Part shown: positions 1 to 6,381 of the stretch, piece by piece
Numbering within the stretch: the first letter of the stretch is position 1
Layout: each line of letters begins with the position of its first letter
Program-made: the position numbers and the translations under genes
Virus record (IMG/VR): IMGVR_UViG_3300020457_001282
Location: 1 to 22,703 of that record
Origin: a virus
Direction: 5' to 3' (one strand)
DNA length: 22,703 nucleotides
Notes under the pieces: model-generated
Database searches by the model: none
The model's input: the letters and a program-made list of their open reading frames with translations, nothing else
What the model was told of the DNA's origin: nothing

Positions 1-218
1 CACCACACATTCAGAATTGTCCAATAGATAGGTTTATATAGAAGTACAAGCAGAACCGCTGGAATAAAGAACCACTTCCCTTTCCAGAGTATATGCATTA
101 ATGTCCCAATCGCGTTTAAATCGAAATCATCCGCATATCGGTCATACTTGTCTTTGCTCCACTCCTCATACGAAGGTCTATCCTCTGGTGGGGGTGTAGA
201 ATGTCCATATACTCCCAT
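1..218 (-). CDS. Small membrane protein, 3' end cut by the window
   Basis: Reading leftward from the ATG at 218 there is an open frame of 72 codons that runs off the window edge without a stop. The first 40 or so residues are acidic and hydrophilic, with proline, glutamate and aspartate. They are followed by a basic patch (WKGKW) and a strongly hydrophobic stretch (FFIPAVLLVLLYKPIYW), which looks like a single membrane segment. The ATG directly follows the TAA stop of the HAD gene, and GGAG lies nine bases upstream inside that gene's end, so the two are probably translated together. I do not recognise the family. Being a gene is supported by the ribosome binding site, the tight junction and the clean frame. 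Confidence 0.6.
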   Translation of the reverse strand, partial: MGVYGHSTPPPEDRPSYEEWSKDKYDRYADDFDLNAIGTLMHILWKGKWFFIPAVLLVLLYKPIYWTILNVW

Positions 219-656
219 TTAGAAATCTCCTTCTGCCACTTGAAATACTGTTAATCCCTTAGAACGAAACATATCCACAACACGCTGACGGTCATCAAAT
301 GCCATAGTAGGATTGTAACCATCTAAACGCATACGCTGTAAGTATCCTGCTTTTAATTCATCATCGGGACGGTAATCTGTATTAGAACGCATGTATATGG
401 CATCAAAGTCTATACCGCCATCTCGTATCTGTTTAACGGTGATATCATGCTCATCCTTAATACGCCCTGTAGATATAAGAATACGATGCCCCTGTGCCTG
501 TAACGCATCCGCAATGGCAAAGATATCCTCTTTTCTAGTATCGAATTTTGTATGTTCTCGAAACGATTTAAAGTCCTTGGGGCGCTGTGTGACGAAATGC
601 CTCCTATGTTCTATATCCATAAGAGTGCCATCTACATCAAAAATTATATCTGTCAT
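219..656 (-). CDS. HAD-superfamily phosphatase (T4 PseT 3'-phosphatase-like)
   Basis: This encodes 145 residues of a haloacid dehalogenase-type hydrolase. Motif I is DVDGT at residues 7-11, where the first Asp should form the phospho-aspartate. A motif II-like ISTGR follows mid-protein, and FDDR near the C-terminus fits motif IV. Size and arrangement resemble the free-standing polynucleotide 3'-phosphatase domains of T4-like phages, which repair nicked RNA or DNA ends; the substrate is inferred, not shown. I chose the ATG at 656 because AGAGG sits just upstream and motif I then falls at the usual place near the N-terminus. A longer frame from 689 would only add a poor leader. It is the first gene after the candidate RNA region. 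Confidence 0.8.
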   Translation of the reverse strand: MTDIIFDVDGTLMDIEHRRHFVTQRPKDFKSFREHTKFDTRKEDIFAIADALQAQGHRILISTGRIKDEHDITVKQIRDGGIDFDAIYMRSNTDYRPDDELKAGYLQRMRLDGYNPTMAFDDRQRVVDMFRSKGLTVFQVAEGDF

Positions 657-699
657 AAAAACCTCTGGGCGGAAAATTTCTGTCGGCAAAAAAATTTAA

Positions 700-1099
700 A
701 ATCGTTTCATATATGGGGGGATGCCAGATGCCCTTGTAAGGGCGTCCACCCCGATCCCAAAGCATAGGCCCGCCTGACCCCTGCCCTCGCCGAGTGATGC
801 TCCCCTAACCGTGGGGGAGCGCGTGTGTATTGAGGCACAACCCTGCTAGCAGATAGTCCTTACTCTGCCCTGCCCTACTGGGCTCTCCTTTTAAGTTTCT
901 CTCCGCCTTTTGATGGGGCTGCGTCCCCCCTGCCATGGCCTCATCGGAGCGTGGTCAATGCCACCTTTCAAATCGGCCCCTGTGTTCATATCCGACCCCG
1001 ATAGCACTCTTTCTGAACCTCAACACAGGTGAGATGGTGCGGTTTAACTGGGGTTTAATCTATCGTCATGCCATGGTCAATCTCCTCATCTCTCAGTAT
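700..1099 (-). ncRNA. Candidate structured non-coding RNA or very long structured leader
   Basis: No convincing gene is found here on either strand, yet the segment follows two tandem strong promoters and is strikingly GC-rich: by hand count 146 of 240 bases (61%) in 721-960. It holds many strong helices on the minus strand: GCTCCCC 820-814 with GGGGAGC 805-799; GCCC 883-880 with GGGC 875-872 around AGTA; GCAGA 868-864 with TCTGC 853-849; GGGG 928-925 with CCCC 918-915; CTCC 949-946 with GGAG 904-901; GTGG 964-961 with CCAC 954-951; GCCCT 743-739 with AGGGC 734-730; CGATAG 1065-1060 with CTATCG 1004-999. CCTGTGTT 1029-1022 can pair with AACACAGG 986-979, crossing the last helix as a pseudoknot. 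A run of seven T follows at 690-684 on this strand. I do not recognise a known RNA family. The ends are estimates, and it could be the leader of the HAD gene. Confidence 0.45.
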
Positions 1100-1105
1100 G
1101 TGTAT

Positions 1106-1134
1106 ATGATCCCATAAATGAGACCAGATGTCAA
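1106..1134 (-). promoter_or_regulatory. Promoter P1, sigma-70 type with GATCAT -10
   Basis: Minus strand -35 TTGACA (1134-1129), 17-base spacer, -10 GATCAT (1111-1106). The predicted start is near 1099, at the head of the candidate structured RNA. The -10 contains one of the very few GATC sites in the window. The -35 is preceded by CC rather than the GC of most related promoters. Confidence 0.65.
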
Positions 1135-1211
1135 GGATTATTTTATCTTTTATTTCCCTTATATATCAATCACTTAGCAGCAGCCATATCTCTTCTTAAA
1201 GGCGACACCTT

Positions 1212-1240
1212 ATTATACACATGGAAATAGCAGTTGTCAA
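1212..1240 (-). promoter_or_regulatory. Promoter P2, perfect sigma-70 consensus
   Basis: Minus strand -35 TTGACA (1240-1235), 17-base spacer, -10 TATAAT (1217-1212), with CGC immediately before the -35. Both hexamers and the spacing match the bacterial housekeeping consensus exactly. The predicted start is near 1205. It lies about 100 bases upstream of P1 and reads toward the candidate RNA. About 70 bases between the two promoters hold no gene beyond a five-codon ATG-to-stop frame. Confidence 0.8.
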
Positions 1241-1269
1241 GCGTTTTCTTCAAAAAAGACGAATTATTT

Positions 1270-1536
1270 TCACAGCCACTGCCACCACAGATGGCGGAAA
1301 GTGCTTGACATTAGTGCTGTGCTGTGGTATGATCTCTGTTTACCGCGTCTGGGAGCGGCAGCGGCGTCTGATTTTTCGGAAGGGCGGCGGCGCTCACTCC
1401 TGCTCACTCGCGGATTTAGATTACCACTATTTCCCACTTTTTTCCCTCCACAGTTCAAGTACAGAACTCTCTGTGTGTCGTTTACCCGCTCTCCTAATTG
1501 TCTTATTACTAATGCGTTTAAGTCTGGTATGCTCAT
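1270..1536 (-). CDS. Possible small hypothetical protein, coupled by ATGA
   Basis: An 88-residue open frame begins with an ATG that overlaps the TGA of the preceding small gene (ATGA), a coupling used elsewhere in this window. Residues 1-40 look protein-like. The second half, however, is arginine, alanine and serine rich and comes from unusually GC-rich DNA. A plus-strand promoter and its downstream hairpins are embedded in the same bases. I do not recognise any family. It is either the last gene of this operon or a chance extension across a non-coding regulatory element; I rate the two about equally. Confidence 0.35.
   Translation of the reverse strand: MSIPDLNALVIRQLGERVNDTQRVLYLNCGGKKVGNSGNLNPRVSRSERRRPSEKSDAAAAPRRGKQRSYHSTALMSSTFRHLWWQWL
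1305..1333 (+). promoter_or_regulatory. Promoter on the opposite strand, sigma-70 type
   Basis: Plus strand -35 TTGACA (1305-1310), exactly 17 spacer bases, -10 TATGAT (1328-1333) followed by C, so a GATC overlaps the -10. It shares the GC dinucleotide before the -35 with the minus-strand promoters. It reads rightward, against every protein gene in the window, and diverges from P2 with 64 bases between the two -35 boxes. A GC-rich stretch begins about 10 bases after the -10, with CCGCG 1343-1347 able to pair with CGCGG 1409-1413 and GAGCG 1353-1357 with CGCTC 1391-1395. The product would be an antisense or small RNA. No plus-strand gene with a ribosome binding site was found. Confidence 0.55.
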
Positions 1537-1682
1537 TGCGACTCATACTCTCCACACGATTTACCTTTGTCCCATGTTTCTTCATACGCTGCTTCCTCAG
1601 TACAATAAGTGAATATACAGTCTGGCAGAGGCATTCCCATACCTATCCAGATACCGATTAATAAAATTAAAACATTATTCAT
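1533..1682 (-). CDS. Very small secreted or membrane-anchored protein
   Basis: This is a 49-residue frame starting with ATG at 1682, preceded by GAGGAG at good spacing and lying eight bases after the stop of the upstream membrane-protein gene. It opens with a hydrophobic stretch (VLILLIGIWIGMGM), followed by a short acidic tail with three cysteines (positions 22, 27 and 43). This fits a small membrane-anchored or exported peptide, with disulfides possible if exported. No family is recognised. The ribosome binding site, the hydrophobic pattern and the coupled spacing make it a credible gene despite its length. Confidence 0.5.
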   Translation of the reverse strand: MNNVLILLIGIWIGMGMPLPDCIFTYCTEEAAYEETWDKGKSCGEYESQ

Positions 1683-1690
1683 GACTCTCC

Positions 1691-1894
1691 TCACAGTTTG
1701 ATTGCTAAAACGATTAATATTCCTACCAAGAGTATATCAGCGACTAGCATAAGCAACCCTAATATAGTGTGATACCATATCCATCTTGTCTTATATGCGT
1801 TCTCTACACTCAAATCAGCGGGGTCAGCGACTACTTCCTGTATTCGTTCCTCTTTACTGCCCCATAATGTTTGTTTAAATTTCTTCCACTCCAT
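1691..1894 (-). CDS. Small single-span membrane protein
   Basis: The product has 67 residues: a charged N-terminal half (lysine, glutamate, aspartate) and a hydrophobic C-terminal segment, about residues 43-66 (TILGLLMLVADILLVGILIV), that would span the inner membrane. The ATG at 1894 is preceded by GAGGAG at six bases; that ribosome binding site lies inside the end of the upstream SGNH-like gene, which it overlaps by 20 bases. I do not recognise the family. Context gives no specific role; small membrane proteins of this kind recur through this block. Confidence 0.65.
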   Translation of the reverse strand: MEWKKFKQTLWGSKEERIQEVVADPADLSVENAYKTRWIWYHTILGLLMLVADILLVGILIVLAIKL

Positions 1895-2849
1895 ATCGCT
1901 CCTCAAGTTCTTTCATTATTCTTTTTCGCCATTTTATCTGTGTTTTTGTGCTGGGATGTTTATTTAAATCCTCACTCTTTACTTTACACTCAAAATGAGC
2001 AAACTCCTGTAATCCACCTTTCTGTATTAATTCGTTCTCATAGAAATGCCATGTACCCCAATCGATTAGCTCAAACCAATGTTTTGTATTGGGATATAAT
2101 CTATCAATTCTTTTGTTATGCATATCGGATTTCATTTCCTGTTCATTCAGTAATCCTTTATCGCGTAATCTGTTGCTAAATGCTGTTCTCAGTCGCGTAT
2201 ATAACCATCCTGTCGTGCTAACTATATCCTTTTTCCAAAAACTCTGCTCACTCTCGAAATCTCTACTCCCCAAATCATGAAAGACATTCTGCCAGCACAT
2301 GTTTAACAGCGGGATTTTCTTCGCCTCACATAACGCTTGTACAGTAATCATGGCCCTCAGAGTGCTTACATATGCCTCTTCGGGATTGTATATGTCAGTA
2401 AAATAGTTTTTCAATCTAGCGTCCAGCGGCGTTACTTCGTAATTCCAGATGCCATATCCGCCCCCTACTATAAGCCAGTTGGATGTGGAATGTTTCTCGT
2501 GTTGTTTATCTGTTAGAATATAGTTGCTGAATCCTATTTTGTCTTTGAATTTTTGCCATATCTCTGTATAGTCTGGGTCATCATATGTGAATAGGAATTC
2601 TTTTCTATATGGCGATGACCACATAACGGCGACAGCGGTGTTCTCACTCGTTACTTCTGGTTTACTTAATTCGTAGCATATCCTGTCACAGATAATCTGA
2701 TTCCCGCTTGCCATCTCAGCGGTGTTAATCACATTATCGTATTTCTCTTCTAATTGTTCAGCCCATGCTAGAGTTTCTCGCGTCTTATGTGCCGTGAAAG
2801 AGCAACCGCCTGTAATTAGATTTCTGGATAGACTACCTTTTGCCGCCAT
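1875..2849 (-). CDS. SGNH/GDSL hydrolase-like protein (paralogue 1)
   Basis: The 324-residue protein carries GGCSFT at residues 14-19, matching the first block of SGNH hydrolases with Ser17 as candidate nucleophile. An SGNQ follows further in, fitting the Asn of block III. A C-terminal KHPSTKTQ fits the block V His. The family contains esterases, acetyl hydrolases and carbohydrate-modifying enzymes; the substrate here is unknown. Two further relatives lie at 8072-9118 and 19462-20289. I chose the ATG at 2849; a TTG at 2876 would add nine residues and lacks a clear ribosome binding site. It overlaps the SNase gene upstream by 17 bases. Confidence 0.65.
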   Translation of the reverse strand: MAAKGSLSRNLITGGCSFTAHKTRETLAWAEQLEEKYDNVINTAEMASGNQIICDRICYELSKPEVTSENTAVAVMWSSPYRKEFLFTYDDPDYTEIWQKFKDKIGFSNYILTDKQHEKHSTSNWLIVGGGYGIWNYEVTPLDARLKNYFTDIYNPEEAYVSTLRAMITVQALCEAKKIPLLNMCWQNVFHDLGSRDFESEQSFWKKDIVSTTGWLYTRLRTAFSNRLRDKGLLNEQEMKSDMHNKRIDRLYPNTKHWFELIDWGTWHFYENELIQKGGLQEFAHFECKVKSEDLNKHPSTKTQIKWRKRIMKELEERYGVEEI

Positions 2850-3198
2850 GATATTCTGTAGCGTGTCCCTTATCAAGTAAATATTCGTTCAATGATTTAT
2901 CTGCGAATTGCGTTACGCTCCAAATCTCCCCTAGAATCCTTCCGAATTTGCCCTTGGCATCATACTTCTTACACACCAATTTAGCATACTCTCCTTCTTT
3001 ACAGAAGTTTTTACAGAAGTCTTTTGCCGCCAGTCCTAGTTTCTTCTCTTCTAAGTCTCGCGTTCTGCTTTCTGGGGCGTTGATGCCTGCCAGTCTTACG
3101 CGCTGGTCATTTAACCATACACCAAAGCCTAAATCTATATCGACATCTACTGTATCGCCATCCACCCAGCGTTGTATTACTACATTATATTCGTACAT
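2833..3198 (-). CDS. Staphylococcal nuclease-like (thermonuclease, SNase) domain protein
   Basis: The 121 residues form a single SNase OB-fold domain. DGDT at 13-16 supplies a calcium-binding Asp, Arg35 and Glu43 lie in RLAGINAPE, and a later GRILGE supplies the second catalytic Arg. Asn40 replaces the Asp seen in the classic enzyme. The family cleaves DNA and RNA to 3'-phosphorylated ends. No signal peptide is present, so it should act in the cytoplasm, perhaps in host DNA breakdown. The ATG at 3198 is chosen because GGAG lies seven bases upstream. A 3'-phosphate product would suit the two HAD phosphatases nearby, but that link is inference. Confidence 0.85.
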   Translation of the reverse strand: MYEYNVVIQRWVDGDTVDVDIDLGFGVWLNDQRVRLAGINAPESRTRDLEEKKLGLAAKDFCKNFCKEGEYAKLVCKKYDAKGKFGRILGEIWSVTQFADKSLNEYLLDKGHATEYHGGKR

Positions 3199-3526
3199 GT
3201 TGTTTTCTCCAATCAAAAATTAAACCGTCACCGTTATCGTGCATGATTTTGTAGACAGTTTTTCCGTTTTCTTTTCCCGCTTTCCATAGTTTCGGTTTCG
3301 GGCCATCCTCAGTCGCGTACACCATATGAGCGTTATATAACTCGGTATGCATTGGTGATATCATACTGTAATTTATCAATTCGTCCTCAATCGCCTCATT
3401 CTTAGAGCGTATTTTTATCGGCACATCGTCCATTTGTTCCATCTCATAATCCATCTCCCAATTCCAATTGAATTTCTGGAGCATAGATTCGTATTGAATT
3501 AAACTAGGATTTTTCTTCCTCGCCAT
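3185..3526 (-). CDS. Hypothetical protein
   Basis: This 113-residue soluble protein is rich in Asn, Met, Lys and Glu, with a basic start (MARKKNPS) and a C-terminal part of alternating polar and hydrophobic residues (KTVYKIMHDNGDGLIFDW) that looks like a small beta structure. The ATG at 3526 has GGAG six bases upstream, and its start overlaps the upstream gene's end by 23 bases. It overlaps the SNase gene downstream by 14 bases. No family is recognised and context gives no function. Confidence 0.65.
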   Translation of the reverse strand: MARKKNPSLIQYESMLQKFNWNWEMDYEMEQMDDVPIKIRSKNEAIEDELINYSMISPMHTELYNAHMVYATEDGPKPKLWKAGKENGKTVYKIMHDNGDGLIFDWRKQHVRI

Positions 3527-3737
3527 TATCCATCTCCGCTATCCATCTATGTACGCGGTTCATGTTTTTGCCCAGCGTGATATCTGTCCAATCTGAACCT
3601 TGACTATGATTGAGAAATTCCCTCATGATAATCATAGTGGCATGGGCGGATGCGTTTGTTCCTTTTTTAAATCCCATTTGGTATGCTAGATAAAAACCGA
3701 TGCCCAATATGGCAGCGGCCAATTCAAGACCAATCAT
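3504..3737 (-). CDS. Small N-terminally anchored membrane protein
   Basis: The 77-residue protein has one hydrophobic helix at about residues 3-21 (GLELAAAILGIGFYLAYQM), followed by a basic GFKKG. The remaining 50 or so residues are soluble and helical, probably in the cytoplasm by the positive-inside rule. The ATG at 3737 follows GAGGAG at six bases. The gene begins one base after the end of the upstream gene. No family is recognised. Confidence 0.65.
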   Translation of the reverse strand: MIGLELAAAILGIGFYLAYQMGFKKGTNASAHATMIIMREFLNHSQGSDWTDITLGKNMNRVHRWIAEMDNGEEEKS

Positions 3738-3738
3738 G

Positions 3739-3921
3739 TTAACTCCTCTTTTTAAATTCTTCTATTAGAAAATCCTTGCACTTTGCCACATATTCTTCAA
3801 AAGTGAGCAGAGGTTCGTTATATGCTTCCCTCTCTGAACAATTCTGGTGAAACAACTCATGGCAAAATGAGTCAAATTCAAGACCTAAATCGTGGTCAAC
3901 TTCCTGTAGTAAGCGTGTCAT
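3739..3921 (-). CDS. Small hypothetical protein
   Basis: The frame gives 60 residues, acidic and helical in appearance (LTFEEYVAKCKDFLIEEFKK), with two Cys and several His and no membrane segment. I prefer the ATG at 3921 because GGGAG lies seven bases upstream. A longer version from 3963 would overlap the HAD gene further and lacks such a site. It overlaps the end of that HAD gene by 26 bases. No family is recognised. Confidence 0.5.
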   Translation of the reverse strand: MTRLLQEVDHDLGLEFDSFCHELFHQNCSEREAYNEPLLTFEEYVAKCKDFLIEEFKKRS

Positions 3922-4498
3922 ATATTTGCTCCCAATTTTTGACAACCGTAGCATCCCCTTCATAGTTTAGGTTATGCCCGTGTTCGATTAGAAATCCTTG
4001 GAATCCTACTTTCATGCCAACTTCAACATTGACATACTTGTCCTCTATCCAAGGAGCGCCGTAGTATTTATGACTCAATTCTTCAAGTATATCATCCTTG
4101 TCAGCACCACAATCCAAATAGTGATACTCCAGAAATGTATCTTCTCCAAATAACTTTTTAAGGTTTTGAGTTCTCAACTCTTGTGCGTATGGGTCACTAT
4201 GTAAACTAGTGACAGCGACAAACTTATATCCGTGTTTCTCTGCCAACAATTTCATATAGTGTTGTGCATCCCTCAGAGGGGGCAGAAATCCGATAGCGGC
4301 AGAACTGTTGAACTGATTAGTCAATCTCTGACCTTCTGCCTGCGTTACGCCAAATCTCTGGGAAACTTTATACTTGAGTTTCCAATCTTCGCCTACTGGG
4401 TTCATCCCATTATGCGCCATCCATGTGAAAAATGCAGTCTCCCAATCTAGGCAGACTCCATCACAATCCGTCAAAATTACTTTTTTATGTTTAACCAT
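3896..4498 (-). CDS. HAD-superfamily hydrolase, possible 5'-nucleotidase
   Basis: This is a 200-residue HAD-type protein. Motif I is DCDGV at residues 11-15, with Asp11 as nucleophile and Asp13 as acid/base. VTSLH mid-protein sits where motif II is expected, and WIED further on fits the motif IV region. Length and the DxDGV variant resemble phage and bacterial 5'(3')-nucleotidases and related phosphatases; the substrate cannot be fixed from sequence. The ATG at 4498 overlaps the upstream TAA by one base (TAATG). It shares little with the HAD protein at 219-656 beyond the motifs, so the two probably act on different substrates. Confidence 0.75.
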   Translation of the reverse strand: MVKHKKVILTDCDGVCLDWETAFFTWMAHNGMNPVGEDWKLKYKVSQRFGVTQAEGQRLTNQFNSSAAIGFLPPLRDAQHYMKLLAEKHGYKFVAVTSLHSDPYAQELRTQNLKKLFGEDTFLEYHYLDCGADKDDILEELSHKYYGAPWIEDKYVNVEVGMKVGFQGFLIEHGHNLNYEGDATVVKNWEQIYDTLTTGS

Positions 4499-4722
4499 TA
4501 CCACCCACTCGTAGCATGTACATACGCATCTGGGCATCCGTACTCGCCACAAAAACATTGGCCACCAGCGTGGTCAATCTCATCATCAAATTGTTCACAA
4601 TATCCATCGATATGTGCTTGTTGTCCAGCATCTAACTGGTCATAGGTAGTGCCTTTGGGGGCACCCATTTTCTCAATCAACTGATTCATAGTTACTGTCA
4701 ATGCGATTTCTTGTTCTGCCAT
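4498..4722 (-). CDS. Small hypothetical protein with a cysteine cluster
   Basis: The product is 74 acidic residues with Asp and Glu throughout. Near the C-terminus is CFCGEYGCP (three Cys in CxCx4C), and another Cys lies about 15 residues earlier, so metal binding is possible. The start ATG at 4722 is selected by GGGAG seven bases upstream; the upstream gene's stop at 4724-4726 lies between the two. No family is recognised. Its TAATG junction with the downstream HAD gene suggests co-translation. Confidence 0.6.
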   Translation of the reverse strand: MAEQEIALTVTMNQLIEKMGAPKGTTYDQLDAGQQAHIDGYCEQFDDEIDHAGGQCFCGEYGCPDAYVHATSGW

Positions 4723-4723
4723 A

Positions 4724-4972
4724 TTAAACTCCCGCCAATTTGATTGCATATTGGTACATAGTCATCGCACCATCATCGGTTTCAAATCCATCCTCACTAG
4801 CAAAGTCCATTGAAGAAGAACCCATCACCCTGTCAGCAAGACCGTGTTTTGCGATAATCAAAGCACACTCTTCAAGGTTTTTGCCGTGAATGTTGTTCTC
4901 ATAAGTGTCATTCTCAAGAACGAACACAAGACCACCATCTTTTGCACCTACGAAATTGATTTTATTTGTCAT
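4724..4972 (-). CDS. Small hypothetical protein, first gene after promoter P3
   Basis: The 82-residue soluble protein opens with a beta-rich stretch (KINFVGAKDGGLVFVLEN) and continues with an amphipathic helix and an acidic loop. The ATG at 4972 has AGAGGAAA upstream at suitable spacing. It is the first gene after promoter P3, whose predicted start is about 27 bases upstream, so this gene should head the block running down to about 1.3 kb. No family is recognised. Confidence 0.65.
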   Translation of the reverse strand: MTNKINFVGAKDGGLVFVLENDTYENNIHGKNLEECALIIAKHGLADRVMGSSSMDFASEDGFETDDGAMTMYQYAIKLAGV

Positions 4973-5005
4973 ATTATTTCCTCTCATGATTTATCTTACA
5001 TAATG

Positions 5006-5034
5006 ATCATGACAGAATTGGGGGCAAAAGTCAA
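5006..5034 (-). promoter_or_regulatory. Promoter P3, sigma-70 type with palindromic GATC site
   Basis: Minus strand -35 TTGACT (5034-5029) preceded by CGC, 17-base spacer, -10 CATGAT (5011-5006). The perfect palindrome ATGATCAT occupies 5003-5010, overlapping the -10. The predicted start near 4999 leaves a 27-base leader with a good ribosome binding site. It lies just downstream of a terminator, so it starts a fresh transcription unit. Confidence 0.65.
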
Positions 5035-5087
5035 GCGTTTGGGCGAAAAATCCGCCTCTGTAAGTCATTGATTTAACTGGAAAAAGC

Positions 5088-5110
5088 AAAAAAAATGAAA
5101 ATAATTTTCA
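5088..5110 (-). terminator. Rho-independent terminator overlapping a stop codon
   Basis: On the minus strand TGAAAA (5110-5105), a three-base loop and TTTTCA (5101-5096) form a six-pair hairpin followed by eight T. The TGA of the hairpin is the stop codon of the NUMOD3 gene. The stem is AT-rich, so the terminator may be leaky, but its place just before P3 supports it. Confidence 0.6.
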
Positions 5111-5638
5111 CTCATTTGGTCTGTATTTGTCGTAATATCGTCCCCATTGCCATTCTTCGGGTATTTCACCGTCAGCTCGTATCAAATGGGACTTGCCAGA
5201 TGGTTCTACACACCACCTCATTTTGGGGCGTGCGTATGCCTTCTGTCGTATTAGTTCTATGGTATGTGCTTTGTGTTGTCTCCCATACATGGGATTGAAT
5301 TCACCCCTTCGCGTACCTGTCATAGTCTGCGATATCTTCGCTCTGTGCGCCTCTGACAATCCTGTAGAATTGGGGTTACTTTGACCTAGTTTAGCTTGTT
5401 TTATGCGTTCTCGACCCTCTGGCGTGTGCCAAGCGGTACGGTCTCTGCATCTATCAACTATCGGTAGGTCTGTTGGGTTTTGTGTGATAACATACTCTCT
5501 GACCTTTTCAACGGTAGAGAATTTGATTATCATCTCGCGTGGTTTTGGGACTTCCTGTAGACTATTTTCATCTACAATCCAAAATTCATTCTTCCAACCA
5601 CCGCATTTAAACAAAAAGAATCTACTAGGTCGTGCCAT
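5108..5638 (-). CDS. NUMOD3-containing protein, homing-endonuclease-like
   Basis: The 176-residue protein has a NUMOD3-type DNA-binding region at about residues 76-125: repeated GRERIKQAKLGQ, SEAHRAKISQTMTG and FNPMYGR blocks. These helix modules contact DNA in GIY-YIG and HNH homing endonucleases such as I-TevI. No GIY-YIG or HNH catalytic motif is visible in the first 75 residues, so it may be a DNA-binding remnant or part of a two-gene nuclease. A separate GIY-YIG domain gene lies at 12066-12431. It is the last gene of its block and ends inside a terminator hairpin. The ATG at 5638 overlaps the upstream gene by 14 bases, with AAGGGAAG close upstream. Confidence 0.7.
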   Translation of the reverse strand: MARPSRFFLFKCGGWKNEFWIVDENSLQEVPKPREMIIKFSTVEKVREYVITQNPTDLPIVDRCRDRTAWHTPEGRERIKQAKLGQSNPNSTGLSEAHRAKISQTMTGTRRGEFNPMYGRQHKAHTIELIRQKAYARPKMRWCVEPSGKSHLIRADGEIPEEWQWGRYYDKYRPNE

Positions 5639-5879
5639 CTTCCCTTAAAAAACTCAGCTGATTCTCTTCTGATACTTCAAGGTCATCAAGTGCTTCTAGT
5701 TTATCCTTGAATTCAGCAATTTTGCCAAGTTCATCCTCAATCGTTTGCATTATATCTGGATGTTCTGCAACTCCCACGCCTTTTTGCATCAGAACTTGTA
5801 CATTTATTTTATGCTTGTTTATCTGACTATCAAAATAGATTTTTAAAGTGTGGATTAGTTGATTGGTTAAGTCCGCCAT
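5625..5879 (-). CDS. Small conserved-looking phage protein, unknown function
   Basis: This encodes 84 residues, almost all helical: a start with spaced hydrophobics (LTNQLIHTLKIYF), then KINVQVLMQKGVGVAEHPD and an acidic helix (IEDELGKIAEFKDKLEALDD) that could form a short coiled coil. I believe similar short proteins occur in marine T4-like phages, but I cannot name the family. The ATG at 5879 overlaps the upstream TAA by one base (TAATG), with GGAAGG upstream. Confidence 0.65.
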   Translation of the reverse strand: MADLTNQLIHTLKIYFDSQINKHKINVQVLMQKGVGVAEHPDIMQTIEDELGKIAEFKDKLEALDDLEVSEENQLSFLREDGTT

Positions 5880-6370
5880 TATCCTTCCTTTTTCTTTCTG
5901 GTTGCCCTCTTTTTCTTGGGTTTATTGTATTCAGTAATGCCCAGAGGTTCCATTAGTTTTTCTAACTTCGGGTACAGTCCAAGTAAAGTACCATCCTTCA
6001 CGGCAGTTAATATCTTTGCCTCTGCTGGATGTACACCCTCAAGAATCTGTAACCAATTCATTTCTTGTTTCCAAGTTGGCAGATTCTTCATGTTGGATTG
6101 TGGTTCTGTAAACTGTTTGATTCTACGCCACTCCATTTGGATAGATGTTGCACCTAATCCATCTGGCGTATCCTCTTCTAGTTTAGTAGTTTCGGGCATT
6201 CCTTCTGGTAATCCCCATTCTGGTTTCTCCGCACCTACACCAATTCGCACTATAGGAACTAGCGTTTGGTTGGTTTGACCCCATTCTTTTAAGCGATTTA
6301 CTTGGTCGCCTACGGTTTCTCCTTCAAATACATAGTCGAAACCTTCATTCATTTGTCTAAATTTTCTCAT
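5879..6370 (-). CDS. Phage protein of unknown function, possibly DUF6433-like
   Basis: The 163-residue soluble protein has a middle rich in Glu, Pro and Thr and a C-terminal core, LQILEGVHPAEAKILTAVKD, ending in a lysine-arginine tail (KPKKKRATRKKKEG) that could bind nucleic acid. The HPAEAK core recalls an uncharacterised family of T4-like marine phages (DUF6433); I am recalling this, not matching it. The ATG at 6370 is preceded by GAGGT. It lies 11 bases after RNase H in the same block. Confidence 0.6.
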   Translation of the reverse strand: MRKFRQMNEGFDYVFEGETVGDQVNRLKEWGQTNQTLVPIVRIGVGAEKPEWGLPEGMPETTKLEEDTPDGLGATSIQMEWRRIKQFTEPQSNMKNLPTWKQEMNWLQILEGVHPAEAKILTAVKDGTLLGLYPKLEKLMEPLGITEYNKPKKKRATRKKKEG

Positions 6371-6381
6371 GTTTTACCTCA

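Noticed and set aside
840-900. Group I intron core on the plus strand (AGATAGTCC)
   Set aside because: One short match only; no partner elements and no interrupted gene around it.
700-1140. tRNA, tmRNA or RNase P RNA in the GC-rich region
   Set aside because: No T-arm GTTCRA motif with a 7-base acceptor stem, no tmRNA ends and no RNase P core motifs. A short likeness (AGTAGGGCAGGGCAG) to one part of RNase P RNA is not backed by the rest.
1221-1661. 146-codon open frame on the plus strand after the divergent promoter region
   Set aside because: It starts upstream of the plus-strand promoter, has no ribosome binding site, and its Cys/Ser/Leu-rich product looks like antisense of the minus-strand sequence.
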